A DNA stretch of 41,048 nt, taken from assembly GCF_000877395.1 (NCBI RefSeq), contig NZ_JYFE01000006.1, positions 1 to 41,048 on the forward strand, written 5' to 3'. The notes below the pieces were generated by a model. The model saw only the letters and a list, made by a program, of their open reading frames with translations, did no database searches and was not told the DNA's origin. Below, piece after piece: positions 1-8,615 of the stretch; the stretch's first letter is position 1; each line of letters begins with the position of its first letter. A program made the position numbers and the translations under genes. The stretch is from Jannaschia aquimarina. Lineage in GTDB: Bacteria > Pseudomonadota > Alphaproteobacteria > Rhodobacterales > Rhodobacteraceae.

Positions 1-52
1 TCGTGCCAATGTTCACATGCGGCTTCGTCCGCTCGAATTTCGCCTTCGCCAT
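1..52 (-). CDS. tuf: Elongation factor Tu, N-terminal fragment (gene runs off the window)
   Basis: Read on the minus strand from the ATG at 52, the first 17 codons give MAKAKFERTKPHVNIGT, the invariant N-terminus of bacterial EF-Tu, just before the G1 GTP-binding loop. EF-Tu carries aminoacyl-tRNA to the ribosome as a GTP complex in the cytoplasm. The rest of the gene lies left of position 1. A GGGACC stretch sits 5-10 nt before the ATG as a modest ribosome-binding site. The upstream minus-strand neighbour is a lipoprotein gene ending at 148. The identification is secure despite the short fragment, because this start sequence is nearly unique to EF-Tu. Confidence 0.93.
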   Translation of the reverse strand, partial: MAKAKFERTKPHVNIGT

Positions 53-72
53 GTCAGGGTCCCATCGCTAAA

Positions 73-91
73 GGGGCCCGCCTGGGGCCCC
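73..91 (-). terminator. GC-rich hairpin between the lipoprotein operon and tuf
   Basis: On the minus strand GGGGCCC, a CAGGC loop and GGGCCCC form a perfect 7-bp stem followed by TTT. It fits a weak Rho-independent terminator of the lipoprotein/M48/DUF898 operon. It could equally be a structured tuf leader, since only about 20 nt separate it from the tuf start. A poor promoter match for tuf lies upstream of it: TTGCGC (133-138 on the complement), 17 nt, TAGACG (110-115). If that promoter is real, the hairpin is in the tuf leader. Confidence 0.5.
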
Positions 92-147
92 GGATTCCAT
101 ATCGCGCGCCGTCTATCGAGGGCGCGGAGGAAGCGCAAGTGGAAGGC

Positions 148-684
148 TCAGCCGCGGGTCTGGAAATAGTCGCGGATCATCCAAGCCTGGATCCGGCCGG
201 CCATGTTGCGGACAAGAGTTGCCTGCTGTTCTTCGGCGCTCTTGATGAGGCCCGAGCCGACAATCAGACCCTCGGCCCCCTCGAACGTCGTGAGTTGGGT
301 GGGCCCGGCCACCTTCTCCTGCGGATCGGCCGTCCAGAGGTTCGCGGTCACCACGAGGATAGACTTCGGTGTCAATACGACAGGCACCCCGGGAGGCGCC
401 AGCGCATAGCCATCGAGCGAGATCGCGATGTAGTAACCCCGATCCCCCTGATACCGATCGAAACGGCGCGACAGCTCCGTCTTCATCGCCGCCTCCCAAG
501 AGGCGGCGGTGGCATCGCGCGACGGCGGGATCTTCTGGAGGTTGTCGCTGACGACGATCGGCGCGACCAGCCGGAAATCTCCCAGGTCGACAAGGTCCTC
601 GGTCAGCGGATCGGCGGTCGTTCCGCAAGCCGCGAGCCCCGTCAGTCCGAGCGCACAGAAGCCGCGCCGATTCAGTCTCATCAT
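148..684 (-). CDS. Small lipoprotein of unknown function
   Basis: A 178-residue protein with an Arg-containing N-terminus, a short hydrophobic stretch and a lipobox LAAC (Cys at residue 20), so it should be lipidated and anchored to the outer or inner membrane facing the periplasm. The mature part (DPLTEDLVDLGDF...) contains no motif I recognise. Proteins of this look are common in Rhodobacterales next to M48/DUF898 genes, but that is memory rather than a search. The frame opens with GTG at 687, then ATG at 684 and ATG at 681. ATG 684 is chosen because it overlaps the upstream TGA by one base (TGATG) and has AAGGA about 11 nt ahead. It is the last gene of a three-gene operon. Confidence 0.8.
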   Translation of the reverse strand: MMRLNRRGFCALGLTGLAACGTTADPLTEDLVDLGDFRLVAPIVVSDNLQKIPPSRDATAASWEAAMKTELSRRFDRYQGDRGYYIAISLDGYALAPPGVPVVLTPKSILVVTANLWTADPQEKVAGPTQLTTFEGAEGLIVGSGLIKSAEEQQATLVRNMAGRIQAWMIRDYFQTRG

Positions 685-1811
685 CACACAGGTCCTTGAT
701 CACATATCGCGCGCAGATCGGCCCACTCTCCCGGCGAGAGCACGGGGACGAGGGCCGCCGCTTCGGCCCCCCTATCCGCGGCAAGGATCCGGGAGGCGAG
801 GTCCGGATGGGTCGAGAAATGCGCCATCACGCCGCCTACATCGCCATAGCGGTCGCGTAGACGCTGGAACATCACGGCCAGCGCGCTCGGCGGCAGGCCC
901 GCCTCTTCGAGCAGGGCGTGGGCGAAGCGGTCGGCCTCTTCCTCGGCGCCGCGCGAATAGCCGGATGTCACTGCACCGGCGCCCACCCAGCCCAGAACGC
1001 CGCCGCCGGTCATGTCTCCGGCCAGAAGGGCCATGATCGCCGTCGCGCCCGCGCCCTCGAGCATGCCGCGGACCGGGTCGCGATTGACCACATGCCCAAG
1101 CTCGTGCGCAAGGACCGCGGCGATCTCCTCTGGGGTCTCGGCCGCCTGGATCATCGTGTCGAAGAACGCGATGCGCCCGCCCGCGACCGCGTATGCGTTC
1201 AGGATGTCGCTGTCGCCGTCGTCCAGCACCGCGACCTCCAACGGATAGAGCAGTTCCAGATCGCCGAGGACGCGGTCCACGATCTTGTCCATGGCCGCGA
1301 GACCCGCCGGGCGCTTGCAGACCCGCAAGGGCTTATCCCCTCCAAACGCGGACCGGGCCTGTTCGGAATGGATCTCTCCCAGCGCGATCTCGGCTTCGAC
1401 GGGGAGAAGTCGCGCCAGAACCGATGCGCCGCCTGGGATCACTACCAGAAGGAGGACGGCCAGCAGCGCCCCGCCAAATGCCAGTGCGATCGCCGCCCGG
1501 CCCAATGGCGTCGGCGTCGGCGCCACGGGAATCGGCGGCCCAGCCCAGATGACGTCCAGGGCGTCAGGATCGCTGACGACCAGGCGCTCTGGCCCGCCAT
1601 CGGAAGGCGCAAAGGTGACGGGTCCGGGGCTGGCTTGGTCGGGCAGCCGCCGCAGCCCGTCCCGCCGCCAGCGCAGCACCGTCTCGTCGGGCAAGCGCAG
1701 GATCAGGTCGGCGCCGTCACCGGTCATGGCCACGCGCCGCGGACGGGCGGTGTCGCCGTCGAAGAAGTCGGCGAAGACCGTTCGCTGCATACCGTCGACT
1801 CGGCCGGTCAT
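684..1811 (-). CDS. M48-family membrane zinc metallopeptidase
   Basis: A 375-residue protein. Residues 1-105 form a cytoplasmic-type beta-rich region, about 107-128 is a transmembrane segment, and the C-terminal half is an M48 peptidase domain with HELGH at 236-240 (zinc-binding histidines and catalytic Glu) and a downstream GAEEEADRFA stretch that supplies the third zinc ligand. M48 enzymes (HtpX/BepA type) degrade or mature envelope proteins. Here the catalytic domain probably faces the periplasm. The start at 1811 overlaps the stop of the DUF898 gene as ATGA, which marks translational coupling. The longer open frame upstream of this ATG lies inside the DUF898 gene and was rejected. It is the middle gene of the operon. 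Substrate unknown. Confidence 0.85.
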   Translation of the reverse strand: MTGRVDGMQRTVFADFFDGDTARPRRVAMTGDGADLILRLPDETVLRWRRDGLRRLPDQASPGPVTFAPSDGGPERLVVSDPDALDVIWAGPPIPVAPTPTPLGRAAIALAFGGALLAVLLLVVIPGGASVLARLLPVEAEIALGEIHSEQARSAFGGDKPLRVCKRPAGLAAMDKIVDRVLGDLELLYPLEVAVLDDGDSDILNAYAVAGGRIAFFDTMIQAAETPEEIAAVLAHELGHVVNRDPVRGMLEGAGATAIMALLAGDMTGGGVLGWVGAGAVTSGYSRGAEEEADRFAHALLEEAGLPPSALAVMFQRLRDRYGDVGGVMAHFSTHPDLASRILAADRGAEAAALVPVLSPGEWADLRAICDQGPV

Positions 1812-2992
1812 ATCCCCGCCCCCATGTCGAAGAGGTTCGAGAAGCCGTCCGCATCCGCCATGCGCGCGCCCTGCCCCGCGCCGACGCCGTACAGGTCGTG
1901 GCCGCGCCGGATCGTGGCGGTTTCGGCGACATGGCGCAGGAGCGGATAGGTCACGAAGACCAGCCGCAGGGCCCCGCGCAGGATGAAGACGAGAAGGTAG
2001 AACAGGATCACTCCGACACCGTAGACCCAGGGGGACACGTCGTCCCACCCCTCGAACAGGTCCTCAAGATCGGCAATCACCGCACCGACCGAGGCCATGG
2101 CGAAGGCGACGATGATCGCCCCAAGGATGAAGCCGATGAACAGAAGACCCAGCAGGTAGATGCCTAAGACCGTGCCGACATTCGGCGACGCCTCGATACG
2201 GACCTCGCCGAGACGCACCCCCGAGACGAAGATCCCGAAGCTGCGGACGCGCCACCAGATCCAGGCGAAGGCCAACCCCGGCAAGGTCAGCAGAAGCCAC
2301 AGGAGATGCCCCATTGCCCTTTCGCCGACGATCGACACATAGGCGATGATGGCGACGCTCGACAGGACCAACCCGATCACGGGCAGAAAGGCGCGGTAGA
2401 GGCCACCCAGCCCCGCCTCGAAGGTGAACGTGGCATCGCCCCAGCGCATCCTCCGGATCCGATAGGCCCAGCGGGCGCGCGCGGCGGCCGGAATGGCGAG
2501 ACCGGCGCTCAGCACGATTGCCAGCGACCAGACGAGCGACAGGCCGATATAGCCGAGGGCGCCGGGCACCATCCAGAACCGGATACCCCGCCACGTCGTG
2601 TGCCCCATGAGATAGCGCATCCCGCGATACTGGGCGAACCAGTAGATCGGCAGGACCAGCGCCAGCGCGGCGAAGAACCCGGGCGCGGGCTGCAGAAAAA
2701 CGACCAGCGACAGCCAGACCAGCCCCATCATTACGAGACCCAGCCAGACCGACACGATCACCGCCGCCATCACGAAGCCGATCAGCTTCTCGACCGGGCG
2801 GCCGTCATACTCGAAAGGCGACCCGCCCATCTTGAGCGACGACCAGAGCCACCGCCGGGTCCGCGTGCGCATCCAGAAGGAATAGAGGCCCAACGTCCCC
2901 ACCGTCAGCAATCCCGTCCGCATCACCAGCGAGAAGAGCGCACTTTGCGGGGCATCGACTTCGGCCGTCAGGTATCCGTGGCTCGTCTGCAC
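1808..2992 (-). CDS. YjgN/DUF898-family multipass membrane protein
   Basis: A 394-residue polytopic membrane protein with repeated segments of the form GLYSFWMRTRTRRWLW and YRIRRMRWGDATF, the tandem pattern of the DUF898 (YjgN) family, and about eight to ten hydrophobic helices. Family function is unknown. Its coupling by an ATGA overlap to an M48 protease and then to a lipoprotein suggests an envelope quality-control or transport unit, but that is inference from gene order. It starts four bases after the parC stop, so it may be co-transcribed with parC. Confidence 0.82.
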   Translation of the reverse strand: MQTSHGYLTAEVDAPQSALFSLVMRTGLLTVGTLGLYSFWMRTRTRRWLWSSLKMGGSPFEYDGRPVEKLIGFVMAAVIVSVWLGLVMMGLVWLSLVVFLQPAPGFFAALALVLPIYWFAQYRGMRYLMGHTTWRGIRFWMVPGALGYIGLSLVWSLAIVLSAGLAIPAAARARWAYRIRRMRWGDATFTFEAGLGGLYRAFLPVIGLVLSSVAIIAYVSIVGERAMGHLLWLLLTLPGLAFAWIWWRVRSFGIFVSGVRLGEVRIEASPNVGTVLGIYLLGLLFIGFILGAIIVAFAMASVGAVIADLEDLFEGWDDVSPWVYGVGVILFYLLVFILRGALRLVFVTYPLLRHVAETATIRRGHDLYGVGAGQGARMADADGFSNLFDMGAGI

Positions 2993-2995
2993 CGA

Positions 2996-5314
2996 TCAGC
3001 CGAACCGGTTGTCCCGCGGGAAGCCACGCGGCGCCATGCGACCCGCCTGCGCGCGGGTGCCGAGCCATTCCGTCAGGTCGGCCTCGTGCCGGATCCGGCC
3101 CGCCGGGTCGGACCATTTCAGCCCCTCGGACAGCGTGATCACGGTCAGATCCGACAACCCGCCATCCTTGAAGCGTTGCAGGCGCACGCCCTTGCCCTTG
3201 GGCATCTCCGGCAGCTCGGACAGCGGGAAGACCAGCATCTTCCGGTTCTCGCCCACGCAAGCCAGGTGGTCGCCATGGGCCGGGACCGGCGCCAGCGCGG
3301 TCACGCCGTCACGAACGTTCAGCACCTGCTTGCCCGCGCGCCGCCCGCTCAGCAACTCGTCGGACGGCAGAACGAAGCCGTCTCCCGCGCTGGAGGCCAC
3401 CACCAGCCGCCGCTCGGGGACGTGGACGAAGAGGTCCACGATGGCCGCCTCCTGCGGCAGGTCCACCATCAGGCGCACCGGCTCTCCCATGCCGCGCCCG
3501 CCCGGCAGAGCACTGGCCTGCAGGGTATAGGCCCGTCCGTTCGAGCCCCAGACGATCAGCTTGTCCGTCGTTTCGGCATGCAGCACGAAGCCCGGTCCGT
3601 CGCCGTCCTTGTACTTGAGATCCTTGTCCAGCGGTTGATGTCCCGACAAGGCCCGGATCCACCCCATGGCCGAGCAGACCACGGTGATCGGCTCCCGCTC
3701 GATCATCGCCTCGATGGGCACGTCCGCCACCTCGACCGCTTCGGAGAAGCTGGTGCGACGCGCACCCAGCGCAGTGCCCTTGCCGAAAGCCTTGCGGACC
3801 TCGCGCAACTCGTCGGCGATGGCGGACCACTGAACCTCCTCTCGGTCGAGCAGGTCTTCAAGGCCGGCCCGCTCCTCCATCAGGGCGTCGCGCTCCTTCA
3901 GAAGCGCAAGCTCTTCGAGGCGCCGCAATGCCCGCAGGCGCATGTTCAGGATCGCCTCGGCCTGCACGTCGGTCAGGTCGGGTGCGCGTTCGGTCGGCAG
4001 CGGCGATACGTAGTCGGCCTCCGACGTGGCACGGACGAAGTCCCTGCCCCATTCCTCATGCATCAGCGCCGCCTTGGGCGCGTCGTCATAGCGGATGATG
4101 TCGATCACGCGGTCGAGGTTCAGATAGGCGACGATGAAGCCTTCGAGCACCTCGAGCCGGTGGTCGATCTTCTCCATCCGGTGCCTCGACCGACGGACCA
4201 GTACGTCGCGCCGGTGATCGAGGAAGGCGCGCAGCACCTCCTTGAGGGAACAGACCTTCGGCGTCACGCCGTCGATCAACACGTTCATGTTCAAGCTGAA
4301 CCGTGTCTCCAGATCCGACTGACGGAACAGCGTGCCCATCAGCACGTCCGCATCGACGTTGCGCGATTTGGGCTCCAGCACAATGCGGATGTCGTCGGCA
4401 CTTTCGTCGCGAACATCGGCCAGGATCGGGACCTTCTTGGTCTGGATCAGCTCGGCCAGCTTCTCGATGAGCTTGGACTTCTGGACCTGATAGGGGATCT
4501 CCGTGACGATGATTTGCCACTGCCCCTTGCCCAACTCCTCGATCTCCCAACGAGCACGGAGGCGGAAGGCGCCGCGCCCGGTGCGGTAGGCCTCAAGGAT
4601 ATTTGCCGGAGGCTCCACGATGACGCCGCCCGTCGGGAAATCGGGTCCCGGGATCAGGTCGACCAGCGTCTCGTCGCGCGCGTTCGGCGACTTGATCAGA
4701 TGCAAGCACCCCGCGATCAGCTCGTCGAGATTGTGGGGCGGAATATTTGTCGCCATCCCCACGGCGATCCCGGCCGAGCCGTTGGCCAGCAGGTTCGGGA
4801 AGGCGGCCGGCAGCACGACGGGTTCGCGCAGTGTGCCGTCGTAATTGTCACGGAAGTCGACCGCGTCGGCATCCAGCCCTTCCAGCAGGGCTTCGGCCGC
4901 TTCGGTCATGCGTGCCTCGGTGTACCGGCTGGCAGCAGGATTGTCCCCGTCGATGTTGCCGAAGTTCCCCTGACCGTCGACCAGCGGATAGCGGACGCTG
5001 AAATCCTGTGCGAGCCGCGCCATGGCGTCGTAGATCGCGGCGTCACCATGGGGATGGTAGTTCCCCATCACGTCGCCCGAGATCTTGGCGGACTTGCGAA
5101 AGCCGCCATCGGACGACAGCCGAAGCTCCCTCATCGCGTAGAGGATCCGTCGATGGACGGGCTTTAGGCCGTCCCGCGCATCCGGCAGCGCGCGGTGCAT
5201 GATCGTGGACAGCGCGTAGGTCAGATACCGGTCGCCGATTGCCCGGCTCAATGGCTCCACGACGATCAGGGGATCGCCTTCGCCTTCCGGTTGCGTGTCA
5301 TTTTCGTCACTCAT
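2996..5314 (-). CDS. parC: DNA topoisomerase IV subunit A
   Basis: A 772-residue type IIA topoisomerase A subunit. It carries the winged-helix region ([18 protein letters not shown]), the quinolone-pocket helix after HPHGD (91), the active tyrosine Y131 in [10 protein letters not shown], the coiled-coil and tower region, and a C-terminal beta-pinwheel. The length and the pinwheel without a clear GyrA box fit ParC rather than GyrA. With ParE it decatenates daughter chromosomes. At the E. coli ParC S80 position the residue is Ala (A92), and at E84 it is Asp (D96). The start at 5314 ([10 protein letters not shown]) is divergent from the SH3-protein gene. Confidence 0.95.
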   Translation of the reverse strand: MSDENDTQPEGEGDPLIVVEPLSRAIGDRYLTYALSTIMHRALPDARDGLKPVHRRILYAMRELRLSSDGGFRKSAKISGDVMGNYHPHGDAAIYDAMARLAQDFSVRYPLVDGQGNFGNIDGDNPAASRYTEARMTEAAEALLEGLDADAVDFRDNYDGTLREPVVLPAAFPNLLANGSAGIAVGMATNIPPHNLDELIAGCLHLIKSPNARDETLVDLIPGPDFPTGGVIVEPPANILEAYRTGRGAFRLRARWEIEELGKGQWQIIVTEIPYQVQKSKLIEKLAELIQTKKVPILADVRDESADDIRIVLEPKSRNVDADVLMGTLFRQSDLETRFSLNMNVLIDGVTPKVCSLKEVLRAFLDHRRDVLVRRSRHRMEKIDHRLEVLEGFIVAYLNLDRVIDIIRYDDAPKAALMHEEWGRDFVRATSEADYVSPLPTERAPDLTDVQAEAILNMRLRALRRLEELALLKERDALMEERAGLEDLLDREEVQWSAIADELREVRKAFGKGTALGARRTSFSEAVEVADVPIEAMIEREPITVVCSAMGWIRALSGHQPLDKDLKYKDGDGPGFVLHAETTDKLIVWGSNGRAYTLQASALPGGRGMGEPVRLMVDLPQEAAIVDLFVHVPERRLVVASSAGDGFVLPSDELLSGRRAGKQVLNVRDGVTALAPVPAHGDHLACVGENRKMLVFPLSELPEMPKGKGVRLQRFKDGGLSDLTVITLSEGLKWSDPAGRIRHEADLTEWLGTRAQAGRMAPRGFPRDNRFG

Positions 5315-5434
5315 GCCTCACCCTGTATCGGCGGCGACTCTGGCCCTCAAGAACTATGGGCTAAGCGATAGGGCGAAAGTGTGTTATCGTGTGGTGTCTG
5401 GGAACCGCTGCCACGGTCCAGGCATTGAAAAGGC

Positions 5435-5455
5435 AGTGATCTTTTCCAGATCACT
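5435..5455. promoter_or_regulatory. Perfect 8-bp inverted repeat upstream of the SH3-domain gene
   Basis: AGTGATCT, a five-base spacer and AGATCACT form a perfect dyad 26 nt before the SH3-protein ATG and about 120 nt before parC. A TTGAAA (5425-5430) lies 17 nt before AGATCA (5448-5453), so the dyad would cover the spacer and -10 region of a weak promoter. It could be an operator or an mRNA leader hairpin. No T-run follows, so it is not a typical terminator. Confidence 0.5.
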
Positions 5456-5480
5456 AAGACTGCCGCCTTGGGGAACGACC

Positions 5481-6026
5481 ATGTTCAGACTGACTTTTAC
5501 GCTCGCAGCCGCATTGTACGCCGGCTTCGTGATTTGGGGGACCCCCGTCGAAAGCGAGGCCAGCGCCACCGAGGCCGGGACGCAGCAGGTCGCGCGCATC
5601 GGGGCCGAAAGGCCGATGGTCCTGCAGACCAACGCATCCAGCCGGGCCGAGGTGACCCGCACCGCGACGGTTGATCCGTCTCTGATCGTCGCCGCTACCC
5701 CTGCCCCTGCGAACAGCTTCGACCAACCGGCCCTGGTCGGAGAGCCGATCCGCATCTCGTTGATCGAACCAACCGACGAGGGTGCTGCCGAGGCCGCTGA
5801 AGAAGGGGCCGCGGCGGCCGACCCGGCTATCCAGCTCTTTCGCGTGACCGGCAGTCGCGTGAACCTGCGGTCCGGGCCCTCGACGGCAAATGGCGTGGTC
5901 GACAGCCTGGTTCGCGGAACGGTGGTGGAGCCGGTCGGCGAGCCCGTTAACGGCTGGCAAGAGTTGCGCGACGTCTCGACCGGCGTGACGGGCTTCATGG
6001 CCGCCCGCTTCCTGGAGCCGGCCTGA
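5481..6026 (+). CDS. Secreted or anchored SH3b-domain protein
   Basis: A 181-residue protein with an N-terminal signal or anchor (FRLTFTLAAALYAGFVIWG), an acidic, Ala-rich linker (residues 25-115), and a C-terminal bacterial SH3 domain beginning at VTGSRVNLRSGPSTANGVV, with the family's NLRSGPS motif and a closing GFMAARFLEPA. Such domains bind cell-wall peptides or mediate protein contacts in the periplasm. ATG 5481 was chosen over the upstream in-frame ATG at 5295 because the intervening codons would read through the promoter region and the inverted repeat. A GGGAACGACC leader gives only a weak ribosome-binding site. It is followed by a UUCG-capped terminator hairpin. Confidence 0.82.
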   Translation: MFRLTFTLAAALYAGFVIWGTPVESEASATEAGTQQVARIGAERPMVLQTNASSRAEVTRTATVDPSLIVAATPAPANSFDQPALVGEPIRISLIEPTDEGAAEAAEEGAAAADPAIQLFRVTGSRVNLRSGPSTANGVVDSLVRGTVVEPVGEPVNGWQELRDVSTGVTGFMAARFLEPA

Positions 6027-6057
6027 CGGGAACACTTCGCCGATCTGGCCGTCATTC

Positions 6058-6077
6058 GGGCGCCTTCGGGCGCCCGC
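6058..6077 (+). terminator. UUCG-tetraloop hairpin after the SH3-domain gene
   Basis: C-GGGCGCC, loop TTCG, GGCGCCC-G: an 8-bp perfect stem closed by the very stable C(UUCG)G tetraloop, 31 nt after the SH3-protein stop. CTTGCGTC follows, not a clean T-run, so termination may be partial. The short-chain dehydrogenase starts 35 nt later. Confidence 0.65.
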
Positions 6078-6112
6078 TTGCGTCTCGGGCCCCAGTGCGG
6101 CACCCCCACCCC

Positions 6113-6931
6113 ATGCGAACGATCCTGATCACCGGATGCTCCAGCGGCATCGGCTACCACGCCGCCCACGCGCTTCGCGACCGGGGCTGGCGCATCTTCG
6201 CCTCATGCCGGAGGAAAGAGGATTGCGTCCGGCTCCGTGGCGAAGGCCTCGACTCGGTTCTCATCGACTATGAGGATGCCGATACGATCGAGGCCGGTCT
6301 GGCCGAGTTGCTGGCCGCCACCGACGGACGGATCGACGCGCTTTTCAACAATGGGGCCTATGCCATACCCGGCCTGGTCGAGGACCTGCCGACAAATGCG
6401 TTGCGGACGATCTTCGAGGCGAATTTCTTCGGCTGGCACGACCTCACGGTTCGGACGATCCGCGAGTTTCGCCGACAGGGCTCTGGACGGATCGTACAGA
6501 ATTCCTCTGTGCTCGGCTTCGCCGCGATGCCGTGGCGCGGCGCCTACAACGCGACCAAGTTCGCCGTGGAGGGCCTGACCGACACACTCCGACTGGAGAT
6601 GGCGGGGACGGATATCCACGTCTCGCTGATCGAACCCGGCCCGATCACGTCCCGGTTCCGCGCCAATGCCCGCGCCCAGTTCGAACGCTGGATCGACTGG
6701 AAGGCCAGTCCCCGTGCCGACGATTACCAGTCACAGCTTCACCGCCTCGCGTCCGAGGACAAAGGAAAATTCGAGCTGGGCCCCGCAGCGGTTACGGACA
6801 AGCTGATCCATGCCGTCGAGAGCCCGCGCCCGCGGGCACGGTACTACGTGACGACCCCCACGCATCTGGCCGGCGCGATGAAACGTATCCTCTCTACTCG
6901 TGCCTTCGACGCAATCGCGGCACGCAACTGA
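6113..6931 (+). CDS. Classical short-chain dehydrogenase/reductase
   Basis: A 272-residue NAD(P)-dependent oxidoreductase. The Rossmann glycine motif is TGCSSGIG (7-14), the stabilising NNAG motif appears as the variant NNGA (79-82), and the catalytic set is S132, Y145 and K149 in YNATK. The IEPGPITSRF stretch is the usual cofactor and substrate loop. The substrate cannot be named. The family covers sugar, lipid and steroid alcohols, and this subfamily is often annotated simply as SDR. ATG 6113 (MRTILITG) is preferred to the upstream ATG at 6095, which would add a proline/histidine tail before the first beta strand. The next gene begins 11 nt downstream. Confidence 0.85.
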   Translation: MRTILITGCSSGIGYHAAHALRDRGWRIFASCRRKEDCVRLRGEGLDSVLIDYEDADTIEAGLAELLAATDGRIDALFNNGAYAIPGLVEDLPTNALRTIFEANFFGWHDLTVRTIREFRRQGSGRIVQNSSVLGFAAMPWRGAYNATKFAVEGLTDTLRLEMAGTDIHVSLIEPGPITSRFRANARAQFERWIDWKASPRADDYQSQLHRLASEDKGKFELGPAAVTDKLIHAVESPRPRARYYVTTPTHLAGAMKRILSTRAFDAIAARN

Positions 6932-6941
6932 AAGGCCTCCC

Positions 6942-7151
6942 ATGATCGACGATCCTCTTTTCCTCGTCGTGGCCGCCGCCTGTCTCGGCGTCCTCGTCAT
7001 CCTGATGTTCGGCATCGGCGGTTTCGCCAAGGGCGGCGAATTCAACAAGAAGTACGCGAACAAGATCATGCGTTTGCGGGTCGGTGCCCAGCTTTTGGCT
7101 GTGCTGCTGCTGGTCGGCTACGTCTGGATCCGGCGCGAGAGTGGCAACTGA
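6942..7151 (+). CDS. Small HIG1-type twin-transmembrane protein
   Basis: A 69-residue protein with two hydrophobic helices (about 6-28 and 48-63) joined by a Gly/Lys loop containing KGGEFNKKYANKIMRLRVGAQ. This matches the HIG1 (hypoxia-induced) domain, whose members associate with respiratory oxidases in mitochondria and alphaproteobacteria. The role here is unproven. The stop overlaps the start of the adenosyltransferase gene by one base (TGATG), so the two are translated together. The HIG1 reading rests on the loop motif and topology. Confidence 0.78.
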   Translation: MIDDPLFLVVAAACLGVLVILMFGIGGFAKGGEFNKKYANKIMRLRVGAQLLAVLLLVGYVWIRRESGN

Positions 7152-7723
7152 TGGTCGTCCTGTCAAAGATCTACACCCGCACCGGCGACAAGGGCACGAC
7201 CGCCCTCGGGGACGGCAGCCGCGTCAAGAAGACAGATCTTCGGGTCGAGGCCTACGGGACGGTGGACGAGGCTAACTCCGTCATCGGCTTGGCGCGCCTG
7301 CATGCCGACGGTGATATGGATGCCGCCTTGTCGAGGATCCAGAATGACATGTTCGACCTGGGCGCCGATCTCTGCCGCCCCGATCCCGCCAAGGATTCGG
7401 AGGCGGAGTATCCTCCGCTTCGGATGGCCGAAGCCCAGGTGGAGCGTCTCGAAGCCGAGATCGACGCGATGAACGATGCGCTGGAGCCGCTCCGAAGCTT
7501 CGTGCTGCCAGGCGGATCGCCCTTGTCTGCCCATCTCCACCAATGCCGCACTGTCACCCGCCGGGCGGAGCGGTTGACCGTCGCACTCGCGGTCGAGACC
7601 GACGTCACCGAACCGGCGGTCCGCTATCTCAACCGTCTGTCGGACTGGTTCTTCGTCGCGTCGCGGATCGCCAATGACGATGGCCGGGGCGACGTCCTGT
7701 GGGTGCCGGGCGCGAACCGGTAG
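7151..7723 (+). CDS. pduO: PduO-type ATP:cob(I)alamin adenosyltransferase
   Basis: A 190-residue enzyme that transfers the adenosyl group of ATP to cob(I)alamin, making coenzyme B12 for radical mutases such as methylmalonyl- and ethylmalonyl-CoA mutase. The N-terminal ATP motif TRTGDKGTTALGDG (9-22), the VDEANS stretch, the RRAER helix and the C-terminal YLNRLSDWFFVASR motif are all diagnostic of the PduO/MMAB trimeric family. It overlaps the HIG1-type gene by one base. Adenosylcobalamin demand fits the acyl-CoA metabolism elsewhere in the window (Mcd, EtfAB). Confidence 0.92.
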   Translation: MVVLSKIYTRTGDKGTTALGDGSRVKKTDLRVEAYGTVDEANSVIGLARLHADGDMDAALSRIQNDMFDLGADLCRPDPAKDSEAEYPPLRMAEAQVERLEAEIDAMNDALEPLRSFVLPGGSPLSAHLHQCRTVTRRAERLTVALAVETDVTEPAVRYLNRLSDWFFVASRIANDDGRGDVLWVPGANR

Positions 7724-7748
7724 CATCCTGATCGGCCCGCCAGGCAGT

Positions 7749-7762
7749 TGACGTGCACGTCA
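7749..7762. promoter_or_regulatory. 14-bp perfect palindrome upstream of etfBA
   Basis: TGACGTGCACGTCA is identical on both strands and lies 94 nt before the etfB ATG. TTGACG (7748-7753), a consensus-like -35, overlaps its left half, so a bound protein would compete with RNA polymerase there. No convincing -10 follows at 16-18 nt (TCGGAT is the best). The shape resembles operators of MerR-type regulators of acyl-CoA breakdown such as LiuR (recalled, not checked). Confidence 0.6.
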
Positions 7763-7856
7763 CGTTGCGTCGGATCGCCGGACTGCGTCGTTTTTCGCCT
7801 GTAACGCGGCGCGCCCCTCCGCTATCCCGGCCCAGACCGATAGAGGAGGAGCGACG

Positions 7857-8615
7857 ATGAAAGTCCTCGTACCCGTCAAGCGGGTGATCGACTACAACGT
7901 CAAAGTGCGCGTGAAGGCCGATGGATCCGGCGTGGATCTGGCCAACGTGAAGATGTCCATGAACCCGTTCGACGAGATCGCCGTTGAAGAGGCGATCCGC
8001 CTGAAAGAGAAGGGAGCCGCCGAAGAGGTCGTCGCCGTCTCGATCGGGACGTCCAAGAATCAGGAGACGCTCCGCACCGCCCTGGCCATGGGCGCGGACC
8101 GCGCTATCCTGATCGAAGCCGCCGATGACGTGCATACCGACATCGAGCCCCTGGCCGTCGCCAAGCTGCTGAAAGCCGTCGTCGACGAGGAAAAGCCGCA
8201 GATGGTGCTGGCCGGAAAGCAGGCCATCGACAACGACATGAATGCGACCGGGCAGATGCTGGCCGCGCTTTTGGGTTGGAGCCAGGCCACCTTCGCCTCC
8301 GAGGTGAATATCGACGGCGACGCGGCGGTGGTTACCCGGGAAGTCGATGGCGGGCTCCAGACGATCAAGGTCCAATTGCCCGCCATCGTGACCGTCGATC
8401 TGCGTCTGAACGAGCCGCGCTATGCGTCGCTGCCGAACATCATGAAGGCGAAGAAGAAGCCGCTCGATACCAAGACGGCGGCCGATCTGGGCGTCGATGT
8501 CGCGCCGAGGCTCGAGATCGTGAAGACCTCCGAACCCGAAGCACGCAAGGCCGGCGAGATGGTGGGCTCGGTCGATGAGCTTGTGTCGAAACTCAAGGAA
8601 GCGGGAGCTGTGTGA
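7857..8615 (+). CDS. etfB: Electron transfer flavoprotein, beta subunit
   Basis: A 252-residue ETF small subunit. It shows [14 protein letters not shown] at the start, the dehydrogenase-recognition region [17 protein letters not shown], and the ETF-beta signature [20 protein letters not shown] with its following lysines. With EtfA it takes electrons from acyl-CoA dehydrogenases (probably including Mcd at 19561) and passes them to ETF-ubiquinone oxidoreductase. A strong GAGGAG ribosome-binding site lies 8 nt ahead. The stop overlaps the etfA start by one base. The 14-bp palindrome upstream is the likely control point. Confidence 0.96.
   Translation: MKVLVPVKRVIDYNVKVRVKADGSGVDLANVKMSMNPFDEIAVEEAIRLKEKGAAEEVVAVSIGTSKNQETLRTALAMGADRAILIEAADDVHTDIEPLAVAKLLKAVVDEEKPQMVLAGKQAIDNDMNATGQMLAALLGWSQATFASEVNIDGDAAVVTREVDGGLQTIKVQLPAIVTVDLRLNEPRYASLPNIMKAKKKPLDTKTAADLGVDVAPRLEIVKTSEPEARKAGEMVGSVDELVSKLKEAGAV

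Noticed and set aside
2306-5167. A 953-codon open frame on the plus strand
   Set aside because: It mirrors parC and the DUF898 gene on the other strand. Long antisense frames are normal in very high-GC DNA, and it has neither ribosome-binding site nor recognisable motifs.
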